DNA of 64,000 nucleotides, taken from the NCBI RefSeq assembly GCF_000320365.1, contig NZ_ANIN01000001.1, positions 868,001 through 932,000 of the forward strand. Reading direction: 5' to 3'. Made by a program: the position numbers and the translations under genes. Below the pieces are notes generated by a model that saw nothing but the letters and a program-made list of their open reading frames with translations, did no database searches and had not been told where the DNA came from. Below, one piece after another: positions 9,365-18,419 of this stretch (position 1 is its first letter; each line of letters opens with the position of its first letter). The DNA is from Moraxella macacae 0408225. Lineage in GTDB: Bacteria > Pseudomonadota > Gammaproteobacteria > Pseudomonadales > Moraxellaceae.

Positions 9365-10699
9365 ATGAATAAGCAACCTATTCGTTTGGCGGTTTTGGGG
9401 CTTGGTACAGTTGGTACTGGGGTGGTGCGGTTATTGCAAGCAAATTTTGCTGAAATTAAGCGTCGCACTGGGCGTAACATTGTGATTACCCATGTTGGTA
9501 CGAGGCGTACGCGTGATGATATTGACAAACATATTAAGCAATCGGCGGATTTGTTACAAATCGTAGTAGCTGATGATGTGGATATCGTGGTGGAGGTCAT
9601 CGGAGGGACGGGCGTTGCCAAAGATGTGATTATTGAGGCGATTAAGCACGGTAAACATGTTGTTACGGCAAACAAAGCATTGTTGGCAGAGCATGGCAAT
9701 GAGATTTTTGCATTGGCGGATGCACACCAAGTAAAAGTTGCCTATGAAGCATCGGTGGCAGGCGGTATTCCGATTATTAAAATTGTGCGTGAGGCCTTAT
9801 CAGCCAATAAAATTGATTGGTTGGCGGGGATTATTAATGGCACGGGCAATTTTATTTTGACTGAAATGCGTGAAAAAGGACGCAGTTTTGCAGATGTGCT
9901 TGCTGAAGCTCAAGCATTGGGTTATGCAGAATCTGATCCGACTTTTGATGTTGAAGGAATTGATGCAGCTCACAAACTTACCTTGCTTGCATCGATTGCG
10001 TTTGGCATTCCGCTACAATTTGACAAAGTGTATTGTGAGGGCATTACCAAAATTACCACGCAAGATGTCAAATACGCAGAAGAATTGGGTTATCGTATTA
10101 AGCACTTAGGTTTTGCGGTTCGGCGCGAACTTGACAATGGTGAACAAGGCATTGAATTGCGCGTGCATCCAACGTTAATTCCTGCTGATGAACTGCTTGC
10201 CAATGTCAATGGCGTAAAAAACGCGGTGCTTGTAGATGCACACCCAGTTGGACAAACCATGTACTACGGAGCAGGAGCAGGGGCGGGTGCAACAGCCTCG
10301 GCGGTGATGGCTGATGTAACCGATATTGTGCGTATGCTAAATAACATAGGCGAAAACAGCAACCCAAATTTTGTGCCACATTTGGCATTTTTGCCACAAC
10401 ACCTTGATAACACAAGAATTTTATCATCTGATGAAATCATTTCAGGCTATTATTTGCGTGTACAAGTAAAAGACGATGTGGGAGTTTTGGCAAAAATTAC
10501 CCATATTTTAAGCCTATTAGGCATTGGCATTGATGCAATTTTGCAAAAGCCTGCTCACGAACTTGGCGAAGTGCCAATTATTATTATGGTTGACCCTGTT
10601 TTAGAGGGCAAAATGAACGAAGCAATTGCCAATATCGAAGCGTTAGACAGCGTGGTGGATAAAGTTGTGCGCATTCGTTTAGATGAACTGGTTGAATAA
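9365..10699 (+). CDS. hom: Homoserine dehydrogenase
   Basis: Reduces aspartate semialdehyde to homoserine, the branch point to threonine and methionine. The protein has 444 aa. The NAD(P)-binding motif GLGTVGTG is at residues 12-19, the catalytic domain contains GIINGTGNFILTEM, and a C-terminal ACT domain (about 360-435) suggests feedback control by an amino acid, probably threonine. The frame is open five codons further up, but the ATG chosen gives the family N-terminus and has AAGGG just upstream. The stop codon lies in a three-copy 18-bp repeat shared with the start of pepD. The product feeds MetX encoded about 3 kb on. Confidence 0.96.
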   Translation: MNKQPIRLAVLGLGTVGTGVVRLLQANFAEIKRRTGRNIVITHVGTRRTRDDIDKHIKQSADLLQIVVADDVDIVVEVIGGTGVAKDVIIEAIKHGKHVVTANKALLAEHGNEIFALADAHQVKVAYEASVAGGIPIIKIVREALSANKIDWLAGIINGTGNFILTEMREKGRSFADVLAEAQALGYAESDPTFDVEGIDAAHKLTLLASIAFGIPLQFDKVYCEGITKITTQDVKYAEELGYRIKHLGFAVRRELDNGEQGIELRVHPTLIPADELLANVNGVKNAVLVDAHPVGQTMYYGAGAGAGATASAVMADVTDIVRMLNNIGENSNPNFVPHLAFLPQHLDNTRILSSDEIISGYYLRVQVKDDVGVLAKITHILSLLGIGIDAILQKPAHELGEVPIIIMVDPVLEGKMNEAIANIEALDSVVDKVVRIRLDELVE

Positions 10700-10747
10700 A
10701 AAGCAAAACATGAATAAAAAGCAAAACATGAATAAGGAGCAAAACAT
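10694..10747 (+). repeat. Three-copy 18-bp repeat at the hom/pepD junction
   Basis: GAATAAAAAGCAAAACAT occurs at 10694, 10712 and (with AAGGAG replacing AAAAAG) 10730. The first copy carries the hom stop and the last supplies the pepD ribosome site. Each copy ends at an ATG in the same frame. Confidence 0.92.
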
Positions 10748-12299
10748 GACTGACATTCGTCAATTACAACCAACAAATGTTTGGCAATGGTTTGCCGATA
10801 TCTGTAGCATACCGCACCCAACATTTCACGAACACCAATTGGCTGATTTTATTATCAATAAAGTCAATACCGATGGGCAAAAATTTGGTTTAACCATAGA
10901 AAAAGATTCTGTAGGCAATTTATTAATTCAAAAACCGGCCAGTTGTGGCATGGAGCAACACGCCCCTGTTGCTATTCAAGCCCACTATGATATGGTTGCA
11001 CAAAAAGGCACAAATTCTGTGCATAATTTTGAAACCGATCCGATTGAAACAATGATTAAAGACGGTTGGGTATGGGCAAATGATACCACGCTTGGGGCGG
11101 ATAATGGTATTGGTTTGGCAATGGCCTTGGCGGTGGCGTTTAGTGATGATATTGCCCATCCGCCCCTGCGTTTGATTATTACCAGTGAAGAAGAAGTTGG
11201 TATGGGCGGTGTGCAAGGCTTGTCATCTGATTGGCTACAAGTGCCGTATTTGTTAAATTTGGATTCAGAAGATAGCGGTGAGTTGTTTATTGGTTGTGCA
11301 GGCGGGCGTGATATTACTTTTAGCAAAACTTATCAATCTCAACCGTTGGATTTAACCAAGCAACCAGACTTAACCAAGCAAACGCTGGATTTAACCAAGC
11401 AACCAGACTTAACCAAGCAAACGCTGTTAACCCTAAAAGTATCAGGCCTACAAGGCGGTCATTCGGGCATTGATATTCATAAAGGCGTTGCCAATGCCAA
11501 TTTGTTACTGGGGCGCGTGCTGTCGGTGGCGTATCAAACAGCACCGTTTGGATTGGTATCACTACACGGCGGGACACTTAGAAACGTCATTACGCGAGAG
11601 GCCTTGGCGTTATTGGTTGGCAACAAACAACAGTTACAAACAATTGTCGATCAAGAATGTGAAATTATCAAAAATGAGTTACAATTTTCTGAAGAAAATT
11701 TAAGCATTGAACTAACCGAAACCGATATTGAAATCGATGTACAAAGCCATCAGCAAACAGAATTAACCGTTTTATCCACTCAAGACAGCAAACATGTGAT
11801 TGATTTGCTAAACGCCATACCAAACGGCGTGATACGCATGAGCGATAGCTTTGTTGGCGTGGTAGAAACCTCGCTAAGTTTGGGGGTGTTGCGATTGGAT
11901 CAAGGCGAGCTAAGCGTAAAATCACTGATGCGATCGCTTGGTGAAAGCCAAAAAGATGCCCTAGCACACAAAATCCAAGCCTTGGCGGATTTGGCAGATG
12001 TGTCGGTGGCGTTTAGTGCCGATTATCCAGGTTGGTTGCCTGATCCAAATTCGTATTTATTACAGCTTGGACAGCGGATTATGCAGGATTATTTTGGCCA
12101 TGCTCCAAAAATTCAAGTCATTCATGCAGGGCTTGAGTGTGGTTTTTTAAAGGCAAAAGCACCAAATACCGACATGATTTCGTTTGGCCCTAATATCCGA
12201 TCCGCCCACTCACCAAAAGAACGCGTGGAGATTGACAGTGTGGCACAAAATTTTGCTGTGCTGCTTGAGTTTTTACAAGCCTTGCCAAAAATGGCTTAA
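10746..12299 (+). CDS. pepD: Cytosolic dipeptidase of the M20 family (aminoacyl-histidine dipeptidase)
   Basis: Zinc dipeptidase that hydrolyses a broad range of dipeptides, 517 aa against about 485 in E. coli. Metal-site segments are AIQAHYDMV (His), TTLGADNGIGLA (Asp) and ITSEEEVGMGG (Glu). GGHSGIDIHKG belongs to the dimerisation/lid domain. I chose the ATG with AAGGAG at 10734-10739; two upstream in-frame ATGs lie in weaker copies of the same repeat and would add up to 21 residues. An in-frame tandem duplication adds a Leu-Thr-Lys-Gln-rich stretch before GGHSG. That insertion probably sits in a surface loop, so activity is likely retained. Confidence 0.93.
   Translation: MTDIRQLQPTNVWQWFADICSIPHPTFHEHQLADFIINKVNTDGQKFGLTIEKDSVGNLLIQKPASCGMEQHAPVAIQAHYDMVAQKGTNSVHNFETDPIETMIKDGWVWANDTTLGADNGIGLAMALAVAFSDDIAHPPLRLIITSEEEVGMGGVQGLSSDWLQVPYLLNLDSEDSGELFIGCAGGRDITFSKTYQSQPLDLTKQPDLTKQTLDLTKQPDLTKQTLLTLKVSGLQGGHSGIDIHKGVANANLLLGRVLSVAYQTAPFGLVSLHGGTLRNVITREALALLVGNKQQLQTIVDQECEIIKNELQFSEENLSIELTETDIEIDVQSHQQTELTVLSTQDSKHVIDLLNAIPNGVIRMSDSFVGVVETSLSLGVLRLDQGELSVKSLMRSLGESQKDALAHKIQALADLADVSVAFSADYPGWLPDPNSYLLQLGQRIMQDYFGHAPKIQVIHAGLECGFLKAKAPNTDMISFGPNIRSAHSPKERVEIDSVAQNFAVLLEFLQALPKMA
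11348..11425 (+). repeat. 39-bp in-frame tandem duplication inside pepD
   Basis: Two identical 39-bp units (11348-11386 and 11387-11425) encode 13 residues each. Each unit contains two copies of TTAACCAAGCAA, so the protein has four LTKQ motifs in a row. Confidence 0.93.
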
Positions 12300-12343
12300 A
12301 TTGTGATAAAAATTGGCAATGTTAAAATGAAGCAGGGGTGGGC

Positions 12344-13441
12344 GTGATTGGATTTTTAGAAAAGTTATTAAAAGGACGAGAAGTTGCGTGGAAAAGTTTG
12401 GGCGAAATTGCCGAAATTGGAACAGGTAATTCTAATAGACAAGATGAAAACGAAAATGGAGAATATCCATTTTTTGTGCGTTCAAAAACTGTTTTAAAAT
12501 CCAATACTTATAAATTTGACGAAGCTGCAATTATTATCCCCGGAGAAGGTGGCGTTGGAGAAATATTTCATTTTATTGATGGCAAATATGCATTACACCA
12601 GCGTGCATATCGCATTCATATTATTACAAAAAATTTAGAACCGAAATTTGTTTATTATATTATGCTTAATGATTTTAAAAACTATATTTTAAATCGCTCT
12701 GTTAATGCAACAGTAACATCAATCAGAAAACCAATGCTTGAAAACTTTAAAATCCCCATTCCTCCCCTAGATGTGCAAAATGAAATTGTGCGTGTATTAG
12801 ACAAATTCACTGCGTTAAATAGTGAATTAATAAAAGAACTTGATTTGCGTAAAAAGCAATATGAATATTATAGAGATAAATTGTTGACTTTTGGTGATAA
12901 AGTGGAGTGGAAAACATTAGATGAAATTTTTACTATTTTTGCAGGCGGTGATGTGCCTAAAAATGCATTTAGTAAAATACAAACAAAAGAATTTAATATT
13001 CCGATTTTATCAAATGGCATTAATGAAAAATCACTTTATGGCTGGACAAATGAAGCAAAAATAAATCAACCAAGTTTAACTATTTCCGCTAGAGGCACGA
13101 TTGGCTGGACAAGTTATCAAGAAAAACCATTTTTCCCAATTGTGCGTTTATTGGTTTTAACGCCTAAAATTGAACTAAATATAAAGTTTGCTTATCATTT
13201 TATGAAATTAATTGAAAATGATTACAAAATTCCTAAATCTGGCATTCCGCAATTAACCAAACCGATGATTAAAGATTTAAAGTTTCCACTTCCATCAATA
13301 TCAGAACAACAACGTATTGCCGATATTTTGGACAAATTTGAAACGTTAACCAATTCCATAACAGACGGTTTGCCAAAAGAAATAGAGCTAAGAGCAAAGC
13401 AATACGAATATTACCGCGAACAACTGTTAACTTTTGGTTAA
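12344..13441 (+). CDS. hsdS: Type I restriction-modification specificity subunit, copy 1
   Basis: HsdS chooses the DNA target of a type I restriction-modification enzyme through two target-recognition domains. The 365 aa show the usual layout: a conserved N-terminus ([14 protein letters not shown]), TRD1 to about 140, a central conserved helix with [17 protein letters not shown] and [13 protein letters not shown]2, and a C-terminal repeat ([25 protein letters not shown]). I chose the second of two in-frame GTG codons because it matches the start of copy 2 and follows AGGGG. It is an orphan: no hsdM or hsdR lies in the window. It faces metX and a divergent second hsdS, with which it shares blocks of identical DNA. 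Confidence 0.88.
   Translation: MIGFLEKLLKGREVAWKSLGEIAEIGTGNSNRQDENENGEYPFFVRSKTVLKSNTYKFDEAAIIIPGEGGVGEIFHFIDGKYALHQRAYRIHIITKNLEPKFVYYIMLNDFKNYILNRSVNATVTSIRKPMLENFKIPIPPLDVQNEIVRVLDKFTALNSELIKELDLRKKQYEYYRDKLLTFGDKVEWKTLDEIFTIFAGGDVPKNAFSKIQTKEFNIPILSNGINEKSLYGWTNEAKINQPSLTISARGTIGWTSYQEKPFFPIVRLLVLTPKIELNIKFAYHFMKLIENDYKIPKSGIPQLTKPMIKDLKFPLPSISEQQRIADILDKFETLTNSITDGLPKEIELRAKQYEYYREQLLTFG
12866..12894 (+). repeat. Inverted repeat arm A (hsdS copy 1)
   Basis: These 29 bases, coding for the central [10 protein letters not shown] region, recur exactly in inverted orientation at 15311-15339. Other shared exact blocks include GATGTGCAAAATGAAATTGT in the centre and about 21 bases near the 3' end of both genes. 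Confidence 0.9.
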
Positions 13442-13459
13442 AAATTTTATTGACAATAT

Positions 13460-14662
13460 TTAATTATACAAAAAATTAAACACCGCTTGGCGATACAAAG
13501 GAATGTCAAACAAAAAAGAGTCATGCCCATAGGGTGCGTCAATATTGATGTAGCTGACAGGTTTGGCATTACTGATGAGAGCATTGACAATTTCTTGTGA
13601 ACGCTCTGGCGGAAAACGCCAATCGGTTGTAAACGATACCACCAAAAACTGGCAACTGGTGTGAGCTAATGCTTGTGTTAAAGCATCATGATCGGAGAGG
13701 TTTTCATAATTGGCTACCACGCCTCGTGCAGGATCAAAATAATCCAGTGCTTTTGTCATCAGCAGGTATGAATTGGCATCAAAGCGCGTGCTAAACTGTT
13801 CGCCTTGATAACGCAGATAGCTTTCTACCTCAAAATCCACATCGTAATTAAACTTTAATTTGCCTGTTTTTAAATCCCGGCCAAATTTTACTTTCATTGC
13901 TTCATCGGTTAAATAAGTGATATGTCCAACCATGCGTGCCAATATTAGGCCGCGTTTTGGAGTTTTGGCTTGTTTTAAATAAAAACCATCGGCAAAATCA
14001 GGATCGGATAAAATCGACTGGCGTGCCACTTCATTAAAGGCAATGTTTTGGGCGGATAGTTTTGGCGTACTGGCAATTATGACGCATTTTTTCAGGCGTT
14101 TTGGAAAATCAATTGCCCATCGCAATGCTTGCATACCGCCCATAGAACCGCCCACCACAGCATGCCACATTGTAATGCCAAAATAATCCGCCAACATCGC
14201 TTGAGTGGTTACCCAATCTTTTACCGTAACCACAGGAAAATCCGCTCCAAATGCTTCATTGGTATCAGGATTAATACTGGTAGGCCCTGTCGAACCATAG
14301 CACGATCCGATGTTGTTGAGAGATACCACAAAAAACCGCGAGGTATCAATGGCACGCCCTTTGCCAATAAAATTATCCCACCAACCTGCTTTTTTATCAT
14401 CAAGATTGTGATAGCCTGCTGCATGGTGCGAGCCTGACAGAGCATGACAAATTAAAATTGCATTGGATTTATCAGCGTTTAATTCACCGTAAGTTTCTAC
14501 CATCAAATCAAAACCATCTAAAGTTTGCCCGCTTTCTAGGGTCAAAACCTGTCCAAAATGCACTTTTTTGGGTGTAACGATACCGACTGATGTGGGATCT
14601 GGGTGCTGCTGCGTGGTTATATCAAAACCATCTTCGTATTTTTGTTGTAAATTGTGTGTCAT
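13460..14662 (-). CDS. metX: Homoserine O-acetyltransferase
   Basis: Acetylates homoserine with acetyl-CoA in the first committed step of methionine synthesis. It is a 400-aa alpha/beta hydrolase. The catalytic triad is visible: Ser173 in GGSMGGMQ, Asp347 in FTTDWRF and His380 in PYGHDSF. A TTG four codons upstream is possible, but the ATG gives the conventional start; neither has a strong ribosome site. The stop codon is 18 bases from that of hsdS copy 1 (convergent), and hsdS copy 2 lies upstream on the same strand, so this housekeeping gene is boxed in by restriction-modification parts. Succinyl-CoA as donor cannot be excluded from sequence alone. Confidence 0.94.
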   Translation of the reverse strand: MTHNLQQKYEDGFDITTQQHPDPTSVGIVTPKKVHFGQVLTLESGQTLDGFDLMVETYGELNADKSNAILICHALSGSHHAAGYHNLDDKKAGWWDNFIGKGRAIDTSRFFVVSLNNIGSCYGSTGPTSINPDTNEAFGADFPVVTVKDWVTTQAMLADYFGITMWHAVVGGSMGGMQALRWAIDFPKRLKKCVIIASTPKLSAQNIAFNEVARQSILSDPDFADGFYLKQAKTPKRGLILARMVGHITYLTDEAMKVKFGRDLKTGKLKFNYDVDFEVESYLRYQGEQFSTRFDANSYLLMTKALDYFDPARGVVANYENLSDHDALTQALAHTSCQFLVVSFTTDWRFPPERSQEIVNALISNAKPVSYINIDAPYGHDSFLFDIPLYRQAVFNFLYN

Positions 14663-14700
14663 AATTTTATCCAAGGCGTTTTGTTGGCAGTTTTTAAAAG

Positions 14701-15882
14701 CTAATGGTTATAAAATGAATGATTAAAACCAAGCAGTTGTTCGCGGTAATATTCATATTGCTTGGTTCTAAGTTTTATTTCTTTTGGTAAACCGTGAGAA
14801 ATAGAATTGGTTAGGGTTTCAAATTTGTCTAATATTGAAACGATTTTTTGTTGTTCTTGTAATGATGGAAAAGGCAAACGCAAATCAGCAAAAGCCGCTA
14901 AATTTAAATTTTCTTGCGCACCGCTTGTGCTTTTTTCTTGCAATGTTGATTTTAAAGATGATAAAAGATATTCAACATATTTTTCACTGGTTTTATTTGG
15001 GTCTGCAACAAATCCAATAACGCTATCAGGAAAACATGCATCAAAACCTAATATTGACGTTTCGGCTATATTGGCTGCAATGGTGATGCATAATGTGCCT
15101 TTTTTCCACAATTTACTTTGTTTTAAACCAAAATCAGAATAAGTTTGAGTAAATTTTTCAATAACATGCCCTGCGTTTCTAATATCACCAGTTTGCACAA
15201 ATGGTATTTCTCCGCCGTATAAACGTGCGTCATTTCTAGGTCTGTGTTTTGATTTTCCACGCCCAAAATCAATTGCAACTTCATTGAGTGTTTTATATTC
15301 CACTTCATCGCCAAAAGTCAACAATTTATCTCTATAATAATTATACTGTTTTTGCCGCAAAACAAACTCTTTATTTAATTCGCTTATTAATTCATCATTT
15401 AGCGCGGTATATTTATCCAAAACGCGTACAATTTCATTTTGCACATCTGGGGGCGGAATGGGAATTAATAAAGTTTTCAAATTACTCGCATTTAGTGCAG
15501 GAATTCCTGTAAAAGTGCAAAGCTCATGAATTCTTGATTGCAAATGCAATAAAATAAAATATAAAAATCTAACATTTAAAATTTTATTGTTATTCACCGT
15601 AACCGAATAATTTAAATTACCTCTAAAATACTTGCCATCTGTCCAAATAATTGAACCAACACCCACTCCCCTTGATGTAATACCAATTGGGTTATTTTCA
15701 GTATTCCAATTATTATAATAACCAAGCGGTTCTTTTCCGCTATTGATAACTGGATAAATACCTATATTATTTGCAATTTTATTTTTGCTAATTGCTTGCC
15801 CTGTTTTTATTGTGGAAACCTCCCCCAAACTTTTCCACTCAACTTCTCGCCCATTTAACAATCTTTCCACAAACCCAATCAT
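14701..15882 (-). CDS. hsdS: Type I restriction-modification specificity subunit, copy 2
   Basis: Second HsdS, 393 aa, in opposite orientation to copy 1. It begins [20 protein letters not shown], nearly the same as copy 1, and shares the central [17 protein letters not shown] and [10 protein letters not shown] block and the C-terminal [10 protein letters not shown] and YEYYREQLL block. Both target-recognition domains differ from copy 1 (TRD1 with [14 protein letters not shown]2 with [13 protein letters not shown]), so the predicted DNA targets differ. A short extra tail, NHSFYNH, follows the shared end. No methylase or nuclease subunit is encoded nearby. It may serve an HsdM/HsdR encoded elsewhere or act as a reservoir of specificity domains. 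Confidence 0.88.
   Translation of the reverse strand: MIGFVERLLNGREVEWKSLGEVSTIKTGQAISKNKIANNIGIYPVINSGKEPLGYYNNWNTENNPIGITSRGVGVGSIIWTDGKYFRGNLNYSVTVNNNKILNVRFLYFILLHLQSRIHELCTFTGIPALNASNLKTLLIPIPPPDVQNEIVRVLDKYTALNDELISELNKEFVLRQKQYNYYRDKLLTFGDEVEYKTLNEVAIDFGRGKSKHRPRNDARLYGGEIPFVQTGDIRNAGHVIEKFTQTYSDFGLKQSKLWKKGTLCITIAANIAETSILGFDACFPDSVIGFVADPNKTSEKYVEYLLSSLKSTLQEKSTSGAQENLNLAAFADLRLPFPSLQEQQKIVSILDKFETLTNSISHGLPKEIKLRTKQYEYYREQLLGFNHSFYNH
15311..15339 (-). repeat. Inverted repeat arm B (hsdS copy 2)
   Basis: Exact inverted match to 12866-12894. The two arms enclose the 3' half of hsdS copy 1, metX and the 3' half of hsdS copy 2. Confidence 0.9.
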
Positions 15883-16007
15883 GCCTTGCCCTTATTTTTA
15901 TCAAACGCAACCGTTAAATCTTAAATGAATGCTTAACCAATGTCAATGATTTCAGCAGGATCCAACCTTGTTGTTAGACGATTGTTAATCAACAAATTTT
16001 AACCAAT

Positions 16008-16041
16008 AAAAAACCCTTTAATATGGCTTAAAGGGTTTTTT
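16008..16041. terminator. Terminator of rpmE2
   Basis: Perfect 14-base stem AAAAAACCCTTTAA (16008-16021) with TTAAAGGGTTTTTT (16028-16041) and a six-base loop, 19 bases after the rpmE2 stop. It is symmetric, so it can act in both directions. Confidence 0.9.
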
Positions 16042-16059
16042 AACAATTTTAATAAAATA

Positions 16060-16317
16060 TTATTTTTTACGGCTTGCAAAAGCACCAAAACGTTTGTTAA
16101 AGCTGGCAACACGCCCTTCGTTTTGTGTTTTGCGTTGTTCACCTGTATAAAATGGGTGAGAAGCACTTGATACATCAAGAGCAACGTATGGGTATTCTTT
16201 GCCTTCGTATTCACGCGTGTGTTTTGGTTTAATGGTCGAACGTGTCAAAAAGTACACATCGGCATTGGTGTCGTGAAATAATACTTCGTTATATTCTGGG
16301 TGAATGTCTGTACGCAT
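16060..16317 (-). CDS. rpmE2: Ribosomal protein L31, type B
   Basis: Large-subunit ribosomal protein that forms part of the intersubunit bridge. The 85-aa sequence starts [16 protein letters not shown] and ends with [11 protein letters not shown]. It lacks the CxxC pairs of zinc-binding L31, so it is the zinc-independent (C-minus) type. The frame is open 28 codons upstream, but homology and spacing favour the internal ATG. In many bacteria this paralogue is controlled by Zur; a zur gene occurs at 43835-44383, but I see no Zur-box-like palindrome upstream of rpmE2. It lies downstream of the M61 peptidase on the same strand. Confidence 0.95.
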   Translation of the reverse strand: MRTDIHPEYNEVLFHDTNADVYFLTRSTIKPKHTREYEGKEYPYVALDVSSASHPFYTGEQRKTQNEGRVASFNKRFGAFASRKK

Positions 16318-16448
16318 GGTGATCTCTTTTGGTTTGGTTCTGCCTTTTGGTCTGCAATTGGTATTGTTTGGCATAAATTCATCAATTACCCAAAAACCCA
16401 ATTGATTAAAGCCAACACAGAACTTAAGTTTCGGTAAAAGTCAATATT

Positions 16449-18260
16449 CTAGCTAAAATTTAGCAAAAAATCAAGTGGTTTTGTGGCGTTTAATTGCCAA
16501 ATTTCAGGTTGTTTTGGTGCTATTGGCGGATTTTTTACCTCGATTAACATTTTTACCTCGATTAACAACAGTTCATCACGGCGAAATACATGACACAGCA
16601 CGGTTTTGGTGGGCGGATGTTTGGTTAGGGCTTGAAGATTTTTTTCACAAGCCTTAATGCCATCAATTGCAACGATAACATCATTGGCACAAAACCCTGC
16701 AAAACTTGCTGGGCTATTGCGTAACACGCGTTGAATTTTTAAGCCCATTGGATCACTCATGGTTTTTAGCCCCCAACCGATATTGTCGGATTGTTGATTA
16801 ATCGTAACGCCATTTTCGCTTAACAATTCATACAAGGGCAACTCGGTCAAACCGTCAATGTAATTGGTGCGAAAATGTTGCCATTGTTTTTCTGAAAGAA
16901 ACTTACTCATTAGTTCGTCTAAATTGTTATCGCTTAAAGCCACACGCTGATCGGCGGATTGCTTGGCTTGCTCATAATAGCTGCTAATAACCTCAAACAA
17001 ACGCTTGCCTTGTCGCTTTAAGGTCAAATCAAGGCATAATGCTACCAATGCTCCTTTGTTGTAATAGCTAACCGATGCGTTGGCGGTGTTTTCATCAGGT
17101 CGATACAGTTTTATCCATGCATCATAACTGGACTCGGCAAGTGTTTGTAAATTACGTCCTTGAGTTTGAAAATAACGGTTAATTTGTTTGGCCAATAAGT
17201 GCAAATAACTGGTTTGTGAAATCACGCCACTTGCTTGTAGGACAAAATCATCAATATAACTGGTAAAACCCTCAAACACCCAAAGTAATGACGATGGTGC
17301 TTCATGACTAAGCAGTTGCTTTAAATCAGGGTGCATCATCACATCGGGGCGGACGGTTTTAACCCACCATGCGTGAAAATATTCATGACTGCATAAGCCT
17401 AAAAAAGTTTGATAAGCCTCGCTGGGTTCATTTTTTTCATGCAATGAGGGCAAATCAGTGCGTGGCGTAACAAGACTTGTACTTGACAAATGCTCAAGGC
17501 CACCGTACTCATTGCCTGTTGCACAAGTCATAAACGTATAATCGTCAAACGGTGTTGTGCCTAGCCAATTGACATAAAATTGACAAATTTTGCTAATATC
17601 ATCATGCAGTCTTTCTAAATTGGCTGTGTGTTTGCCTGATAAAATAAATCGGTGCAAAATCGATTGGCGGTTTTGGTCAATCACCAAAAAATCAAAACCG
17701 TCTTGCACAGCAATTTCAAACGGTGAGTCGGTTAATTGTTCATAGTTTTTGGCATTGAGTTGATAAATGGTTTGAGTGGGTTGTTCGTGTATTTTTTCGG
17801 GCAAAGCGGTTGCTAAAGTTGGTTCAAAACCTTGGTGATAAGGTGCTTGTAAAAAGGCATTTGGACAAACAAGTTCAGCCAAAATTGGCAAATCCTCCTG
17901 TCCAAAAACCGCCACAGCAAGCGATGTAAAATTGCCATACAGCCGTGTTTGGTCAATATAAGCGGTGCGCACCGACAAATCATAGGCATAAACTTCGTAA
18001 TTTAGGGTAATTAAATCACCTTGTTTTGCCAAAATTTGCCAAGCATTTTTTTGGATTTTGTGGCAACGCTGAGTTTTATCGTTAATATTTGCCGTTAAGG
18101 CGGTAATGTTTTTGGCAAATTCACGCACCAAATAACTGCCTGCGATCCAAGTTGGCAACCAAACGGTAGGATTATCCATATGGGCGGTAAATTTTACGGT
18201 TACATCAACCAAATGCTCATGAAAGCGTTTAAAATCAAGAATATAATGAACCAAAGGCAT
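16449..18260 (-). CDS. M61 family aminopeptidase (glycyl aminopeptidase-like) with PDZ domain
   Basis: Zinc metallopeptidase of 603 aa. HEYFHAWWVK near residue 293 is the HExxH zinc motif, and WVFEGFTSY supplies the third zinc ligand Glu in the usual place for M61 enzymes. The N-terminal beta domain contains WLPTWIAGSYLVREF, typical of the family. A PDZ domain near the C-terminus (GWGLKTM, VLRNSPASFAGFCANDVIV) probably helps bind substrate ends. No signal peptide is obvious with the ATG chosen, which follows AGGA; the frame is open 35 codons further upstream. An exact 18-bp duplication near the 3' end repeats LIEVKM. The physiological substrate is unknown. Confidence 0.88.
   Translation of the reverse strand: MPLVHYILDFKRFHEHLVDVTVKFTAHMDNPTVWLPTWIAGSYLVREFAKNITALTANINDKTQRCHKIQKNAWQILAKQGDLITLNYEVYAYDLSVRTAYIDQTRLYGNFTSLAVAVFGQEDLPILAELVCPNAFLQAPYHQGFEPTLATALPEKIHEQPTQTIYQLNAKNYEQLTDSPFEIAVQDGFDFLVIDQNRQSILHRFILSGKHTANLERLHDDISKICQFYVNWLGTTPFDDYTFMTCATGNEYGGLEHLSSTSLVTPRTDLPSLHEKNEPSEAYQTFLGLCSHEYFHAWWVKTVRPDVMMHPDLKQLLSHEAPSSLLWVFEGFTSYIDDFVLQASGVISQTSYLHLLAKQINRYFQTQGRNLQTLAESSYDAWIKLYRPDENTANASVSYYNKGALVALCLDLTLKRQGKRLFEVISSYYEQAKQSADQRVALSDNNLDELMSKFLSEKQWQHFRTNYIDGLTELPLYELLSENGVTINQQSDNIGWGLKTMSDPMGLKIQRVLRNSPASFAGFCANDVIVAIDGIKACEKNLQALTKHPPTKTVLCHVFRRDELLLIEVKMLIEVKNPPIAPKQPEIWQLNATKPLDFLLNFS
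16532..16567 (-). repeat. 18-bp in-frame duplication in the M61 peptidase
   Basis: TTTTTACCTCGATTAACA (plus strand) occurs twice in succession. In the protein this duplicates six residues (LIEVKM then LIEVKN) after the PDZ domain, probably harmless in a terminal strand or tail. Confidence 0.9.
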
Positions 18261-18271
18261 ATTTTTTCCTA

Positions 18272-18309
18272 ATAATTGTGATAAATAAAAATAATTGTGA
18301 TAAATAAAA
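18272..18309. repeat. 19-bp tandem duplication in the M61/ccmC divergent gap
   Basis: ATAATTGTGATAAATAAAA occurs twice, starting 12 bases upstream of the M61 peptidase start codon. It may alter promoter spacing for that gene. Confidence 0.9.
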
Positions 18310-18419
18310 CGATTATAACCGATTTTTAAAATTTTAATTGCAGTTTTTGGGTGAAAAAATTTCAAAAATCCATTAAAATATAACCGATTAGCAAATTTTT
18401 AACCAACACAGGCAACGCT

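Noticed and set aside
12338-12340. First GTG as the start of hsdS copy 1
   Set aside because: The next in-frame GTG matches the start of hsdS copy 2 and has better spacing to AGGGG.
15883-16007. Remnant of a gene (short frame ending DPAEIIDIG) upstream of hsdS copy 2
   Set aside because: Only about 20 codons are open and I cannot match them to any family, so a pseudogene call is not supported.
16318-16448. Zur-binding site upstream of the zinc-independent L31 gene
   Set aside because: Expected from other bacteria, but no AT-rich palindrome of the Zur-box type was found in this region.
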